Assembly (NCBI GenBank): GCA_050011635.1
Contig: JBEKIU010000103.1
Span: 1-14,746 of the forward strand
Direction of reading: 5' to 3'
Source of the DNA: Bog-756 sp050011635
GTDB lineage: Bacteria > Actinomycetota > Acidimicrobiia > Acidimicrobiales > RAAP-2
Length of the DNA: 14,746 nucleotides
The notes below the pieces were generated by a model that was not told the origin of the DNA, searched no databases, and was given only the letters and a program-made list of their open reading frames with translations. Position 1 is the stretch's first letter. Each line of letters opens with the position of its first letter. Shown here piece after piece: positions 6,608-14,077 of the stretch. The position numbers and the translations under genes are program-made.

Positions 6608-6648
6608 ACCAGCGACCAGCCAGAAGAATCCAGAAAGAGGTCCACCGC

Positions 6649-9585
6649 ATGACCATTGCCCCCCAGCGCATCGGCATCGGCATCCGCCGCCACTTCACCA
6701 CCCCGGAGGTCCACCCTTACGACGCGGTCACCTGGGAGCGGCGGGATGCCAGGATCACCAACTTCCGGGACGGCGCGGTGGCGTTCGAACAGTTGGATGT
6801 CGAGGTGCCCGAGGACTGGAGCATCAACGCCACCAACATCTTGGCTCAGAAGTACTTCCGCGGCACACCCAACACCGACGAGCGCGAATGGTCGTTGCGC
6901 CAGGTGGCAGATCGGGTGGTCGACACCGTCACCACGTGGGGCATCAAGGACGGCTACTTCGTCGACGACGAGGAGGCGGAGACCTTCCGGGCCGAGTTGA
7001 AGCATCTGATCATCCACCAAATGGCTGCCTTCAACTCGCCGGTGTGGTTCAACATCGGGGTGGCCGGCGTCCCGCAGCAGGGCTCGGCCTGTTTCATCCT
7101 GGCGGTGGACGACACCATGGACTCGATCCTCAACTGGTACACGGAGGAGGGGATCATCTTCAAGGGCGGCTCGGGCGCCGGGGTCAACCTGTCGCGGATC
7201 CGCTCCTCCCAGGAGCTGTTGAAGGGCGGCGGCACCGCGTCGGGACCGGTCAGCTTCATGCGGGGGGCGGACTCCTCGGCCGGAACCATCAAGTCGGGGG
7301 GCAAGACGAGGCGTGCCGCCAAGATGGTGATCCTCGACTCGGACCACCCCGACATCGAGGACTTCATCTGGTGCAAGGCCATCGAGGAGCGCAAGGCGCG
7401 TGTTCTGCGCGACGCCGGGTTCGACATGGACCTCGACGGCAAGGATTCGATAAGCCTCCAGTACCAGAACGCAAACAACTCGGTGCGGGTGACCGACGAG
7501 TTCATGGACGCGGTCGTGGAAGGACGGGAGTGGGCCCTGACCAGCAGGGGTGACAACCAGCCCATCCGGTGGGTTCCCGCCCGCGACCTGTTCCGTCAGG
7601 TGGCCCAGGCGGCATGGGAGTGCGCCGACCCGGGCATGCAGTTCGACTCGACCATCAACAAGTGGCACACCGCCTCCAACACCGGGAGGATCAACGGGTC
7701 CAATCCGTGCTCCGAGTACATGCACATCGACAATTCGGCCTGCAACCTGGCCAGCCTCAACCTGATGAAGTTCCTCGACGACGACTCGTCGTTCGACGTC
7801 GATGGATTCCGGTCGGCGGTCGAGGTGATCTTCACGGCGCAGGAGATCATCGTCGGCAATGCCGACTATCCCACCGAGAAGATCACCGAGAATTCGCGTC
7901 GGTTCCGCCAACTCGGAATCGGGTACGCCAACATCGGCGCCCTCCTGATGGCGCAGGGACTTCCCTACGACTCGGACCAGGGACGGGCCTGGGCCGGTGC
8001 GATCACCGCGCTCATGACCGGGCACGCCTATGCCACCTCAGCACGCACCGCGGCGCGGATGGGGCCGTTCGCCGGGTACCACGAGAACGTCGGACCCATG
8101 CTCAACGTGTTGCGCATGCACCGTGACGCGGTCGCCGGCATCGACGAGGAGGCCGTCCCCACCGATCTGCTCTCCGCCGCCCAGGAGGCGTGGGACCTGG
8201 CCGTGGAGCTGGGGGAGCAGTACGGCGTCCGCAACTCGCAGGCCAGCGTGCTGGCACCGACCGGTACCATCGGTTTGCTCATGGACTGCGACACCACCGG
8301 TGTCGAGCCCGACCTCGGACTGGTCAAGACCAAGAAGCTGGTGGGCGGCGGGACGATGTCGATCGTCAACCAGACCGTGCCCCGGGCGCTGAACCGCCTC
8401 GGGTACTCACCCGATCAGGTCGACGAGATCGTGGCCTACATCGACGAGCACAAGACCATCGTGGGCGCACCGTACCTCTCCGCCGACCACCTGGCGGTGT
8501 TCGCCTGCTCGATGGGCGACAACACCATTCACTATCTCGGCCATGTGCGCATGATGGGCGCGGTCCAACCGTTCATCTCGGGGGCCATCTCGAAGACGGT
8601 GAACCTGCCCGAGGACGTGACCGTCGAAGATGTCGAGCAGCTCCACATCGATGCCTGGCGGATGGGCATCAAAGCCGTCGCCATCTACCGCGACAACTGC
8701 AAGGTGGCCCAACCGCTCTCCACCACCAAGAAGTCCGGTGCCGACGTGGGCCTCGGGGATGTGCCCGCAGGCTCCGAGGCCGAGGCCCACGCCCGCGAGC
8801 TCAACGAGAAGATCGCCGGCCTGGAGGCGGCCCTGGCCCACGAGCAGGCCCGTCCGTCGGAGACCGTCGTGGTCGGTGCGGTTCGCGAGCGACTGCCCCG
8901 CCGCCGGAAGTCGTCGACTTTCGCATTCCGGGTTGCCGACTGCGAAGGCTATGTGACGGTCGGCGAGTACGAGGACGGTCGCCCGGGCGAGGTCTTCATG
9001 AAGGTGTCCAAGCAGGGGTCGACCCTCGCCGGGATCATGGACGCGTTCTCGATCTCGACCAGTCTCGGCCTGCAGCACGGCGTTCCCCTGGCCACCTATG
9101 TCCGCAAGTACACCAACATGCGGTTCGAGCCGGCGGGGATCACCGATGACCCGGATCTGCGCATCGCCACCAGTCTGGTCGACTACATCTTCAGGCGGCT
9201 GGCGGTCGACTACCTCCCGGTCGACGAGCGCGTCGAGCTCGGCGTGCTGTCCACCTCGGAGCGCATGCAGCCCACGTTGCCCGGTGTGGAAGAGACGGCG
9301 ACGGCGTCGAGCGGGGTGGTGGAGGCGGAATCCATCGACCCGGTCATCGCCACCGTCCTGGATGCCAGCGCAGGCGACGTCAAGATCACCGGTGCCAGCA
9401 CGGCCGCCGACGGCACCGCCCCCCTGTACGCCCCGAAGCCCGTCCCTGCCGCATCACCCGAGCAGCCCATGGCCCGGGCCGAGCCACGGGACGCCCCGTA
9501 CTGCTACCAGTGCGGCAATGCCATGCAGCGGGCCGGGTCGTGCTACGTCTGCGCCAGCTGCGGTACCACCAGCGGGTGCTCGTGA
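6649..9585 (+). CDS. nrdJ: Vitamin B12-dependent (class II) ribonucleoside-diphosphate reductase
   Basis: This 978-residue adenosylcobalamin-dependent ribonucleotide reductase makes deoxyribonucleotides without oxygen or a second radical-generating subunit. The catalytic set is complete. The thiyl-radical C354 lies in SNPCSEY with N352 and E356. The redox pair is C148 (GSACF) and C365 (SACNLASLNL), and the 354-365 spacing equals that in the Thermotoga maritima enzyme. Further barrel motifs include LAPTGTIGLLMDCDT. A TSCPD domain spans about 757-850 (FAFRVADCEGYVTVGEY). The tail has six cysteines (952, 955, 965, 968, 971, 977) in a CxxC-x9-CxxCxxC-x5-C pattern that should pass electrons to the active site or bind zinc. 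A short Ala/Glu-rich helix (about 718-735) links the barrel to TSCPD. The start is ATG 6649, with AAAGAGG 8 nt before it. An NrdR box and a strong promoter lie upstream. Confidence 0.96.
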   Translation: MTIAPQRIGIGIRRHFTTPEVHPYDAVTWERRDARITNFRDGAVAFEQLDVEVPEDWSINATNILAQKYFRGTPNTDEREWSLRQVADRVVDTVTTWGIKDGYFVDDEEAETFRAELKHLIIHQMAAFNSPVWFNIGVAGVPQQGSACFILAVDDTMDSILNWYTEEGIIFKGGSGAGVNLSRIRSSQELLKGGGTASGPVSFMRGADSSAGTIKSGGKTRRAAKMVILDSDHPDIEDFIWCKAIEERKARVLRDAGFDMDLDGKDSISLQYQNANNSVRVTDEFMDAVVEGREWALTSRGDNQPIRWVPARDLFRQVAQAAWECADPGMQFDSTINKWHTASNTGRINGSNPCSEYMHIDNSACNLASLNLMKFLDDDSSFDVDGFRSAVEVIFTAQEIIVGNADYPTEKITENSRRFRQLGIGYANIGALLMAQGLPYDSDQGRAWAGAITALMTGHAYATSARTAARMGPFAGYHENVGPMLNVLRMHRDAVAGIDEEAVPTDLLSAAQEAWDLAVELGEQYGVRNSQASVLAPTGTIGLLMDCDTTGVEPDLGLVKTKKLVGGGTMSIVNQTVPRALNRLGYSPDQVDEIVAYIDEHKTIVGAPYLSADHLAVFACSMGDNTIHYLGHVRMMGAVQPFISGAISKTVNLPEDVTVEDVEQLHIDAWRMGIKAVAIYRDNCKVAQPLSTTKKSGADVGLGDVPAGSEAEAHARELNEKIAGLEAALAHEQARPSETVVVGAVRERLPRRRKSSTFAFRVADCEGYVTVGEYEDGRPGEVFMKVSKQGSTLAGIMDAFSISTSLGLQHGVPLATYVRKYTNMRFEPAGITDDPDLRIATSLVDYIFRRLAVDYLPVDERVELGVLSTSERMQPTLPGVEETATASSGVVEAESIDPVIATVLDASAGDVKITGASTAADGTAPLYAPKPVPAASPEQPMARAEPRDAPYCYQCGNAMQRAGSCYVCASCGTTSGCS

Positions 9586-9735
9586 CCGGTTGGGCACGCG
9601 CCATGCGGTTCTGACGGGTCCGTTGACCTGAGGCCCGCGCCCCTCCTTTACGCATTCTTCACGCCGATCGGGGGATTCTTGCCGACCTCTTTACGTCGAC
9701 CGGGCATAGCCTGAAATCCCGACGCGGGAGGTGCC
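9586..9735 (+). promoter_or_regulatory. Intergenic region with usp promoter (-10 TAGCCT 9707-9712) and mirrored short repeats
   Basis: TAGCCTGAA at 9707-9715 repeats the -10 string of the ACT gene. Transcription would start near 9719, leaving a short leader with GGAGGT before ATG 9736. Upstream, CTTTACG (9646-9652) and ATTCTT (9654-9659) recur in opposite order as ATTCTT (9675-9680) and CTTTACG (9689-9695). No clear terminator for nrdJ is seen. Confidence 0.4.
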
Positions 9736-10194
9736 ATGACCCAGAACACGCTGTTGCTCGCCATCGACCAGTTCGATTCGGGCCAGGCGGCCATCGATTT
9801 CACCATCGGGTTCGCCGGAAGGTCGCGGGCGGATGTGAGGGTCTTCCACGTCAGGGAGCTGTCCCGATTCCTACGGGTGCCGCCCATGGAGACGGCGGTG
9901 CAGGCCGAGGTTCTGGTGGACGAGGCTGTGAAGCGGCTGCAGACGGCGGGGGTGAAGGCCGACGGACGAGTCCGTTCCGGTCGGGAGAACGACGTAGGGA
10001 ATCTCATCGTCGAAGAGGCATCGACAGCCGCGTGCAACGCCATCGTTCTCGGTTCGCTCCGACTGCGGGGAGCTCAACGCATCGCCAACCACCGGGTGCG
10101 GGAATGCGTGGTGCAGCACACCTCGCTGCCTGTGATCATCGCCCCGACCGCCCTCTCCTGCCATCGCCTCACGACGAGGTCCTTCGCACGCTGA
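9736..10194 (+). CDS. Universal stress protein (UspA) family protein
   Basis: This 152-residue single-domain UspA-like protein, of normal length, has an alpha/beta Rossmann-like fold. The first strand is NTLLLAIDQFDSGQAAIDF (4-22) with the conserved Asp at 11. The second strand is ADVRVFHVRE, and a late strand NAIVLGSLRLRG is followed by a helix and LPVIIAP. The usual ATP-binding signature GxxG-x9-G(S/T) is broken. G106 and a second glycine (G112) are present, but NHR (118-120) stands where the GS pair should be. The protein may therefore belong to the non-ATP-binding class, and its role could be stress-linked or regulatory. The ATG has GGGAGGT just upstream. It follows nrdJ by 150 nt with its own promoter. 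The family is good; function is unknown. Confidence 0.78.
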   Translation: MTQNTLLLAIDQFDSGQAAIDFTIGFAGRSRADVRVFHVRELSRFLRVPPMETAVQAEVLVDEAVKRLQTAGVKADGRVRSGRENDVGNLIVEEASTAACNAIVLGSLRLRGAQRIANHRVRECVVQHTSLPVIIAPTALSCHRLTTRSFAR

Positions 10195-10218
10195 GCATGC
10201 GGGCACCGGGGGAGCGGA

Positions 10219-11025
10219 TCAGCCGGCTCCGGAGAAGGCGCCCTTGGCCACCTCCCGGCTGAGGTAGGTGGCGTTGGGGGGGAGTGACCCGGAGTCGAGA
10301 AGTTGCTGGGCTGCCTGGTACATCGCCCCATACGCCACCCGGGCCAGCGCGCCACCGACCGACAGCCGCCGGACCCCGACCTCCGCGAGCTCCTCACGCG
10401 ATGGCCCCCCCGGCATCAGCAGCACGTTCACTGCTCCTCCGACCTCTTGGACCACCCGGGCGACGGCAGCCGTGTCCGGCAGCGCCGGTGCGTACACGAC
10501 GTGAGCTCCGGCATCGCGGAAGGCACGGAGCCGGGCGATCGTGTCGTCCAGATCGTCGTGCCCCCGCAGATGGTTCTCGGCCCGGGCGGTCAGCACGATG
10601 CCCTCGAGGTCGGCGGCCGCCACCGCGGTGGCCACACGCTCCGTGGCCAGCCCGATGTCCTCGATCACCGCGCTCTGTGGGTTCCAGTCCTCGATCGAGC
10701 ACCCCGACGCCCCGGCGCGGGCGAGATGTCGGACCGTGGCCGCCACCCCGCCGTCGCTCTCGGGGAAGCACTGTTCGGCATCCACGTTGATGGGCAGGTC
10801 GGTCACCGCGGTCAGTGATGCGACGTGCGCGACGAGCTCCTGGCGGCCAACGGTCATGTCCATCCGACCCTTCGAGGCCGCAAATCCACCGCTCGTGGTG
10901 GCCAGCGCCGGGAAGCCCAGATGGTCGAGCAGCCGGCAGGACCCGGGGTCGAATGCGTTCGGCATGAGGAAGGTCCCGGCGGCATGGAGGTCACGGAAGC
11001 GGGCACGGATGTCATCGATGGCCAT
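10219..11025 (-). CDS. Isocitrate lyase/phosphoenolpyruvate mutase superfamily protein
   Basis: This 268-residue TIM-barrel enzyme belongs to the ICL/PEP mutase superfamily, at the usual length for the non-lyase members. Visible motifs are PNAFDPGSCRLLDHLGF (22-38), TTSGG (43-47, phosphate/carboxylate loop), the Mg-binding acidic residues D82 and E84 (VDAEQ), IED (111-113), and TARAEN (147-152). The isocitrate-lyase signature KKCGH is absent, so it is not a glyoxylate-cycle lyase. Likely activities are C-C or P-C cleavage of a small oxo-acid, such as oxaloacetate hydrolase or 2-methylisocitrate lyase-like chemistry, but the substrate cannot be named. The ATG at 11025 has no Shine-Dalgarno and may be leaderless. 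It converges with the usp gene (24-nt gap) and is divergent from the ABC exporter. Confidence 0.85.
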   Translation of the reverse strand: MAIDDIRARFRDLHAAGTFLMPNAFDPGSCRLLDHLGFPALATTSGGFAASKGRMDMTVGRQELVAHVASLTAVTDLPINVDAEQCFPESDGGVAATVRHLARAGASGCSIEDWNPQSAVIEDIGLATERVATAVAAADLEGIVLTARAENHLRGHDDLDDTIARLRAFRDAGAHVVYAPALPDTAAVARVVQEVGGAVNVLLMPGGPSREELAEVGVRRLSVGGALARVAYGAMYQAAQQLLDSGSLPPNATYLSREVAKGAFSGAG

Positions 11026-11060
11026 GGGTGAAGAGTGACCGAGTCCGCGGGCCGGGGCAA
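11026..11060 (-). promoter_or_regulatory. Possible leaderless promoter of the PEP mutase-family gene
   Basis: On the minus strand TTGCCC (11060-11055), a 17-nt spacer, CACTCT (11037-11032) and 6 nt lead directly to the ATG at 11025. The spacing is ideal for a leaderless start, but the -10 is a weak match to TAnnnT. Confidence 0.35.
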
Positions 11061-11300
11061 GCGGTCATCCGACATCACCATCGATGGCCCGGATGCCCAA
11101 CGGGGCCCGAGCGAGCCGTGGGACCAGGGAGCACACCGGAACGGGGAGAGGGTCATGCGGATCCACGGCGGCCGGCGATCGCCCCGCGTCAACCCGGCGG
11201 GCGCTCCGTGGCCTCTGCGGTGTGGGAATGTTGGTCTCCCATGCTGCGCCGACACGCTCGCCGAATCCCAACGCGGGGAACGCTCGACCCCGACACCCCC
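11026..11300. other. 275-bp divergent intergenic region upstream of the ABC exporter
   Basis: No separate gene is supported. It holds the PEP-mutase promoter candidate and a perfect 10-bp palindrome CCATCGATGG (11078-11087). The sequence ATCGATGGCC also occurs at the start of the PEP mutase-family gene. The frame of the ATPase stays open throughout, but the implied N-terminus is Arg/Pro-rich and unlike the family. I could not identify a convincing promoter for the exporter genes. Confidence 0.5.
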
Positions 11301-12215
11301 ATGGTCGTGGCGGTGGGGCTGGTCAAGCGGTTCGGGGACTTCGCCGCCGTCGACGGGATCGACGTACGCATCGAGCAGGGTGAGACCTTTGGCTTCCTCG
11401 GCCCGAACGGTGCCGGCAAGACCTCGACCATGAAGATGATCTCCTGCATGTCACCGTTGAGCGACGGGACCCTCCGGGTGCTGGGCCGCGATCCGGCGAC
11501 CGACGGACCGGCCATCCGGGCCCGTCTCGGTCTCGTCCCCCAGGACGACACCCTCGAGCTCGAGCTGTCGGTGCTCGACAACATCTACCTGTACGGGCGC
11601 TACTTCGACCTGCCCCGCAAGGTCATCCTCGAGCGAGCCGATCGTCTGCTCGACTTCGCCCAGCTCGGTGATCGCCGGGACGACAAGGTGGACGCGCTGT
11701 CGGGAGGGATGAAGCGCCGGCTGACCATCGCCCGGTCGTTGGTCTCCGACCCCGACCTCCTCATCCTGGACGAGCCCACCACCGGGCTCGACCCCCAGGC
11801 CCGCCACCTGCTGTGGGAACGCCTCTACCGGTTGAAGGCCGACGGGGTGACCCTGATCATCACCACCCACTACATGGACGAGGCCGAGCAGCTGTGCGAT
11901 CGGCTGGTCGTCATGGACCACGGGCACATCGTTGCCGAGGGCCCGCCGCGCCAACTGATCGATCGGCTCTCGACCAAAGAGGTGCTCGAGCTGCGCTTCG
12001 GTCTCGATGCCCACGAGCTCTCGGCCAAGGAGGTGGCCGATGTGGCCGCTCGGATCGAGGTGCTCCCCGACCGACTGCTCCTCTATGTCGACGACGGTGA
12101 CCAGGCTCTGGCCGCGGTGCATGCCAGGGGGCTCGTCCCCGAGAGTGCGCTGGTCCGCCGGTCGACCCTCGAGGACGTGTTCCTGGCTCTCACCGGCCGC
12201 ACCCTGGTGGACTGA
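11301..12215 (+). CDS. ABC-2 type exporter ATP-binding subunit (DrrA/CcmA-like)
   Basis: This is the 304-residue nucleotide-binding subunit of an ABC-2 exporter. All ATPase motifs are intact: Walker A GPNGAGKT (34-41), Q-loop Q81 (LVPQDDTL), signature LSGGM (133-137), Walker B LLILDE (153-158) with the catalytic Glu, and the H-loop H190 (IITTHYMDEAE). The C-terminal 75 residues are the extension usual in DrrA/NodI-type subunits. It powers transport by the two permeases that follow (14-nt gap, then a 4-nt overlap). ATG 11301 is chosen because the domain begins at once. ATG 11241, which adds 20 basic residues, is an alternative; neither has a good Shine-Dalgarno. The cargo is unknown: relatives export drugs, lipids or polysaccharides. 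Confidence 0.92.
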   Translation: MVVAVGLVKRFGDFAAVDGIDVRIEQGETFGFLGPNGAGKTSTMKMISCMSPLSDGTLRVLGRDPATDGPAIRARLGLVPQDDTLELELSVLDNIYLYGRYFDLPRKVILERADRLLDFAQLGDRRDDKVDALSGGMKRRLTIARSLVSDPDLLILDEPTTGLDPQARHLLWERLYRLKADGVTLIITTHYMDEAEQLCDRLVVMDHGHIVAEGPPRQLIDRLSTKEVLELRFGLDAHELSAKEVADVAARIEVLPDRLLLYVDDGDQALAAVHARGLVPESALVRRSTLEDVFLALTGRTLVD

Positions 12216-12229
12216 GCGGACCGCGGGAC

Positions 12230-13048
12230 ATGGCCACCGACGCAGTCACCGCCCGGGGCCTGAGCGAGCCGCGGGCGGGGTGGCCGACCTGGGCACGTTC
12301 CCTCTGGCACAACTGGTTCGTCTACTCGAAGACCTGGCGCTCGTCGCTCACCACCAGCTTCCTGCAGCCGGTGATGTACCTGGCGGCGATGGGGCTCGGC
12401 ATCGGAAGCCTGGTCGACCACCACAGCGGCGGGGTCGACGGGGTCTCCTACCTCGCCTTCGTCGCTCCTGGGCTGCTGGCTGCCTCGATGCTCCAGATGG
12501 GTGTGGCCGACTGCTCCTATCCGGTGATGGGTGGGCTCAAGTGGGAACGCACCTACTGGGCCAAGGTGGCCACCCCCCTGTCGGTGGGCGATGTGGTGAT
12601 GGGCCATCTCGGCTGGGAGGTGGTGCGGTTCGCGTCCGTGTCGGTCCTCTTCCTGGCCGTCATGGCCGCCTTCGGCGTGGTGGCATCGCCCCTGGCCCTG
12701 CTGGTGGTGCCGGTGGCCGTCCTGTCGGGGATGGCCACCGCCGCCCCGACGGCAGCCTTCTCGGCCACCCAGGACTCCGACTTCGGGATGGCCCTGCTGT
12801 TCCGGCTGGGGGTCCTGCCTATGTTCCTCTTCTCCGGCGTCTTCTACCCGGTGACCCGGCTCCCGCAGTGGGCCCAGGCGCTGGCCGAGATCGTGCCCCT
12901 CACCCACGGAGTCGACGTGTGCCGCGCCCTGACGCTCGGGAAAGGGCTCGGGTGGGGACTGCTGGTCGACCTCGCCTATCTGATCGTCTGGAGTGTGGTG
13001 GGTGTGGTGCTCGCCCTCCGGACCTTCGGCCGGAGGCTGGTCGAGTGA
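12230..13048 (+). CDS. ABC-2 type transporter permease subunit (first)
   Basis: This 272-residue integral membrane protein has about six hydrophobic segments (roughly 44-62, 74-95, 130-152, 155-178, 188-207, 243-263), typical of ABC-2 permeases. The conserved late motif MFLFSGVFYPVTRLPQWA (198-215) is the ABC-2 hallmark before the last helix. The aromatic-basic N-terminal part (WHNWFVYSKTWRS, 26-38) is the interfacial helix that contacts the ATPase. It starts 14 nt after the ATPase gene with a weak GGGAC before the ATG. Its stop overlaps the next gene's GTG as GTGA. It is paralogous to the following permease, with which it probably forms a heterodimer. Confidence 0.9.
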   Translation: MATDAVTARGLSEPRAGWPTWARSLWHNWFVYSKTWRSSLTTSFLQPVMYLAAMGLGIGSLVDHHSGGVDGVSYLAFVAPGLLAASMLQMGVADCSYPVMGGLKWERTYWAKVATPLSVGDVVMGHLGWEVVRFASVSVLFLAVMAAFGVVASPLALLVVPVAVLSGMATAAPTAAFSATQDSDFGMALLFRLGVLPMFLFSGVFYPVTRLPQWAQALAEIVPLTHGVDVCRALTLGKGLGWGLLVDLAYLIVWSVVGVVLALRTFGRRLVE

Positions 13049-13854
13049 ACCGGTTGGCCGCACCCCTGCCGTCGAGACTCATTCCACCGCTCGGGAGCCG
13101 GCGCGCCCTGCTGCTGCTGGAGCGCAACGCCCGGCTCTATCTCCGTCACCGGGTCCTCTTCCTCACCGGCGTGGTGGAACCGCTCCTGTTCCTCCTGTCC
13201 ATCGGCATCGGCCTCGGTGGCCTGGTCGGGCCCATCAGGGTGGGGAACACCGAAGTGCCGTATGCCGCATTCGTGGCGCCGGCCCTGCTCGCCACCTCGG
13301 CCATGAACGGGGCGATGATCGACTCCATCTTCAACCTGTTCTTCAAATTGAAGATCACCCACCTCTACGACTCGGTGTTGGCCACCCCGCTCGACGCCAA
13401 CGACGTGGCCCTCGGCGAGGTCGGATGGGCGGTGCTCCGCGGGCTGTTCTATGCCGCCACCTTCGTGGTCATCATGGTGGCCCTGGGGGATGTCCGTAGC
13501 TGGATGGTGGTGTTCTGCCTGCCGGCGAGCGTGCTCCTGAGCGCCGCGTTCGCGGCGGTGGGGATGGCGGCGACCACCCACATGCGCAGCTGGCAGGACT
13601 TCGACATGGTCTCGCTGGTGTTCATGCCGCTGTTCCTCTTCTCCGGCACCTTCTATCCCATCAGCGCCTACCCCGCGTGGCTGGCGCACATCGTGGCCGT
13701 CACGCCGTTGTACCAGGGCGTGGAGATCAACCGCGCCTTCTCGCTCGGTCAACTCCACTGGAGCCTGGTGGCCAACGCTGCCTACCTGGTCGTCCTGTTC
13801 GGCATCGGCTACGGGATGGCCAGCAGGCGGCTCAACCGGCTGCTCCTGCCGTGA
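13045..13854 (+). CDS. ABC-2 type transporter permease subunit (second)
   Basis: This 269-residue ABC-2 permease starts at GTG 13045, which overlaps the stop of the first permease by 4 nt (GTGA), so translational coupling is likely. Hydrophobic segments lie at about 39-60, 73-95, 130-148, 153-175, 188-207 and 243-258. The motif LFLFSGTFYPISAYPAWLA (196-214) aligns with that of the first permease, as does the following PLYQGVEINRAFSLG. The two are therefore diverged duplicates forming the membrane part of one exporter. The N-terminal basic stretch ERNARLYLRHR (26-36) is the coupling region. The gene ends the operon; no strong terminator is visible after it. Confidence 0.9.
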   Translation: MNRLAAPLPSRLIPPLGSRRALLLLERNARLYLRHRVLFLTGVVEPLLFLLSIGIGLGGLVGPIRVGNTEVPYAAFVAPALLATSAMNGAMIDSIFNLFFKLKITHLYDSVLATPLDANDVALGEVGWAVLRGLFYAATFVVIMVALGDVRSWMVVFCLPASVLLSAAFAAVGMAATTHMRSWQDFDMVSLVFMPLFLFSGTFYPISAYPAWLAHIVAVTPLYQGVEINRAFSLGQLHWSLVANAAYLVVLFGIGYGMASRRLNRLLLP

Positions 13855-14077
13855 GGCCGACTGGCCGTGTCCCGGGCGGCCGGCCGGCTGCGAGATGTGC
13901 GGTCGGTGCCGTGAATGTCGGCCTTGTCGCCCCGACGATGCCAGAATCGGTCGCCGCACGATCGACAGTGCGCTGCCGAGCCGGGCGATGGTCGGACCGG
14001 CACCTGCAGCCCTCTCCGCCCCAGGGAGCCCATTCCATGCCCTCCGACTCCATGCCCTCCGTCCGCAGGACAGTGGA
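13855..14077 (+). other. 223-bp spacer with extended -10-like site and a 15-bp tandem repeat
   Basis: No gene is supported. TGC-CAGAAT (13939-13947) resembles an extended -10 without a matching -35. TCCATGCCCTCCGAC (14034-14048) is repeated at once as TCCATGCCCTCCGTC (14049-14063), 14 of 15 identical. It ends 14 nt before the start of the membrane-protein gene. Confidence 0.45.

Larger units (their letters stand above)
6209..6648. other. 440-bp intergenic control region between glpK and nrdJ
   Basis: No protein gene is supported here. From left to right it holds the glpK -10, an AT-richer stretch with the 8-bp palindrome TTCGCGAA (6274-6281) of unknown use, and the nrdJ promoter (6338-6367). 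Then follow one good and one degenerate NrdR box (6372-6417), a potentially folded leader (6421-6496), a 16-bp tandem repeat (6576-6607) and the nrdJ ribosome-binding site (AAAGAGG, 8 nt before ATG 6649). An Arg-rich open frame from ATG 6366 overlaps the -10, so its start codon would not be in the transcript. Confidence 0.7.

Noticed and set aside
6576..6620. CRISPR-like repeats
   Set aside because: The copies are 16 bp and directly adjacent with no spacers; it is a simple tandem repeat.
6421..6648. Cobalamin riboswitch upstream of the B12-dependent reductase
   Set aside because: I looked for the conserved B12 box and its partner segments and found no convincing match; CCACTG-like strings are isolated and lack the rest of the core.
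6565..6648. Longer N-terminus of NrdJ (from ATG 6565)
   Set aside because: The extra residues are encoded by the tandem repeat and are low-complexity; ATG 6649 has a good ribosome-binding site.
6325..8025. Long open frame antisense to nrdJ
   Set aside because: It mirrors the strong GC third-position bias of nrdJ on the other strand; the translation has no recognisable domain and is rich in shadow-type His/Arg/Gly.
13924..13947. Promoter TTGTCG...CAGAAT before the membrane-protein gene
   Set aside because: The spacing between the hexamers is only 12 bp, too short for a sigma-70-type promoter; at best the extended -10 alone may work.
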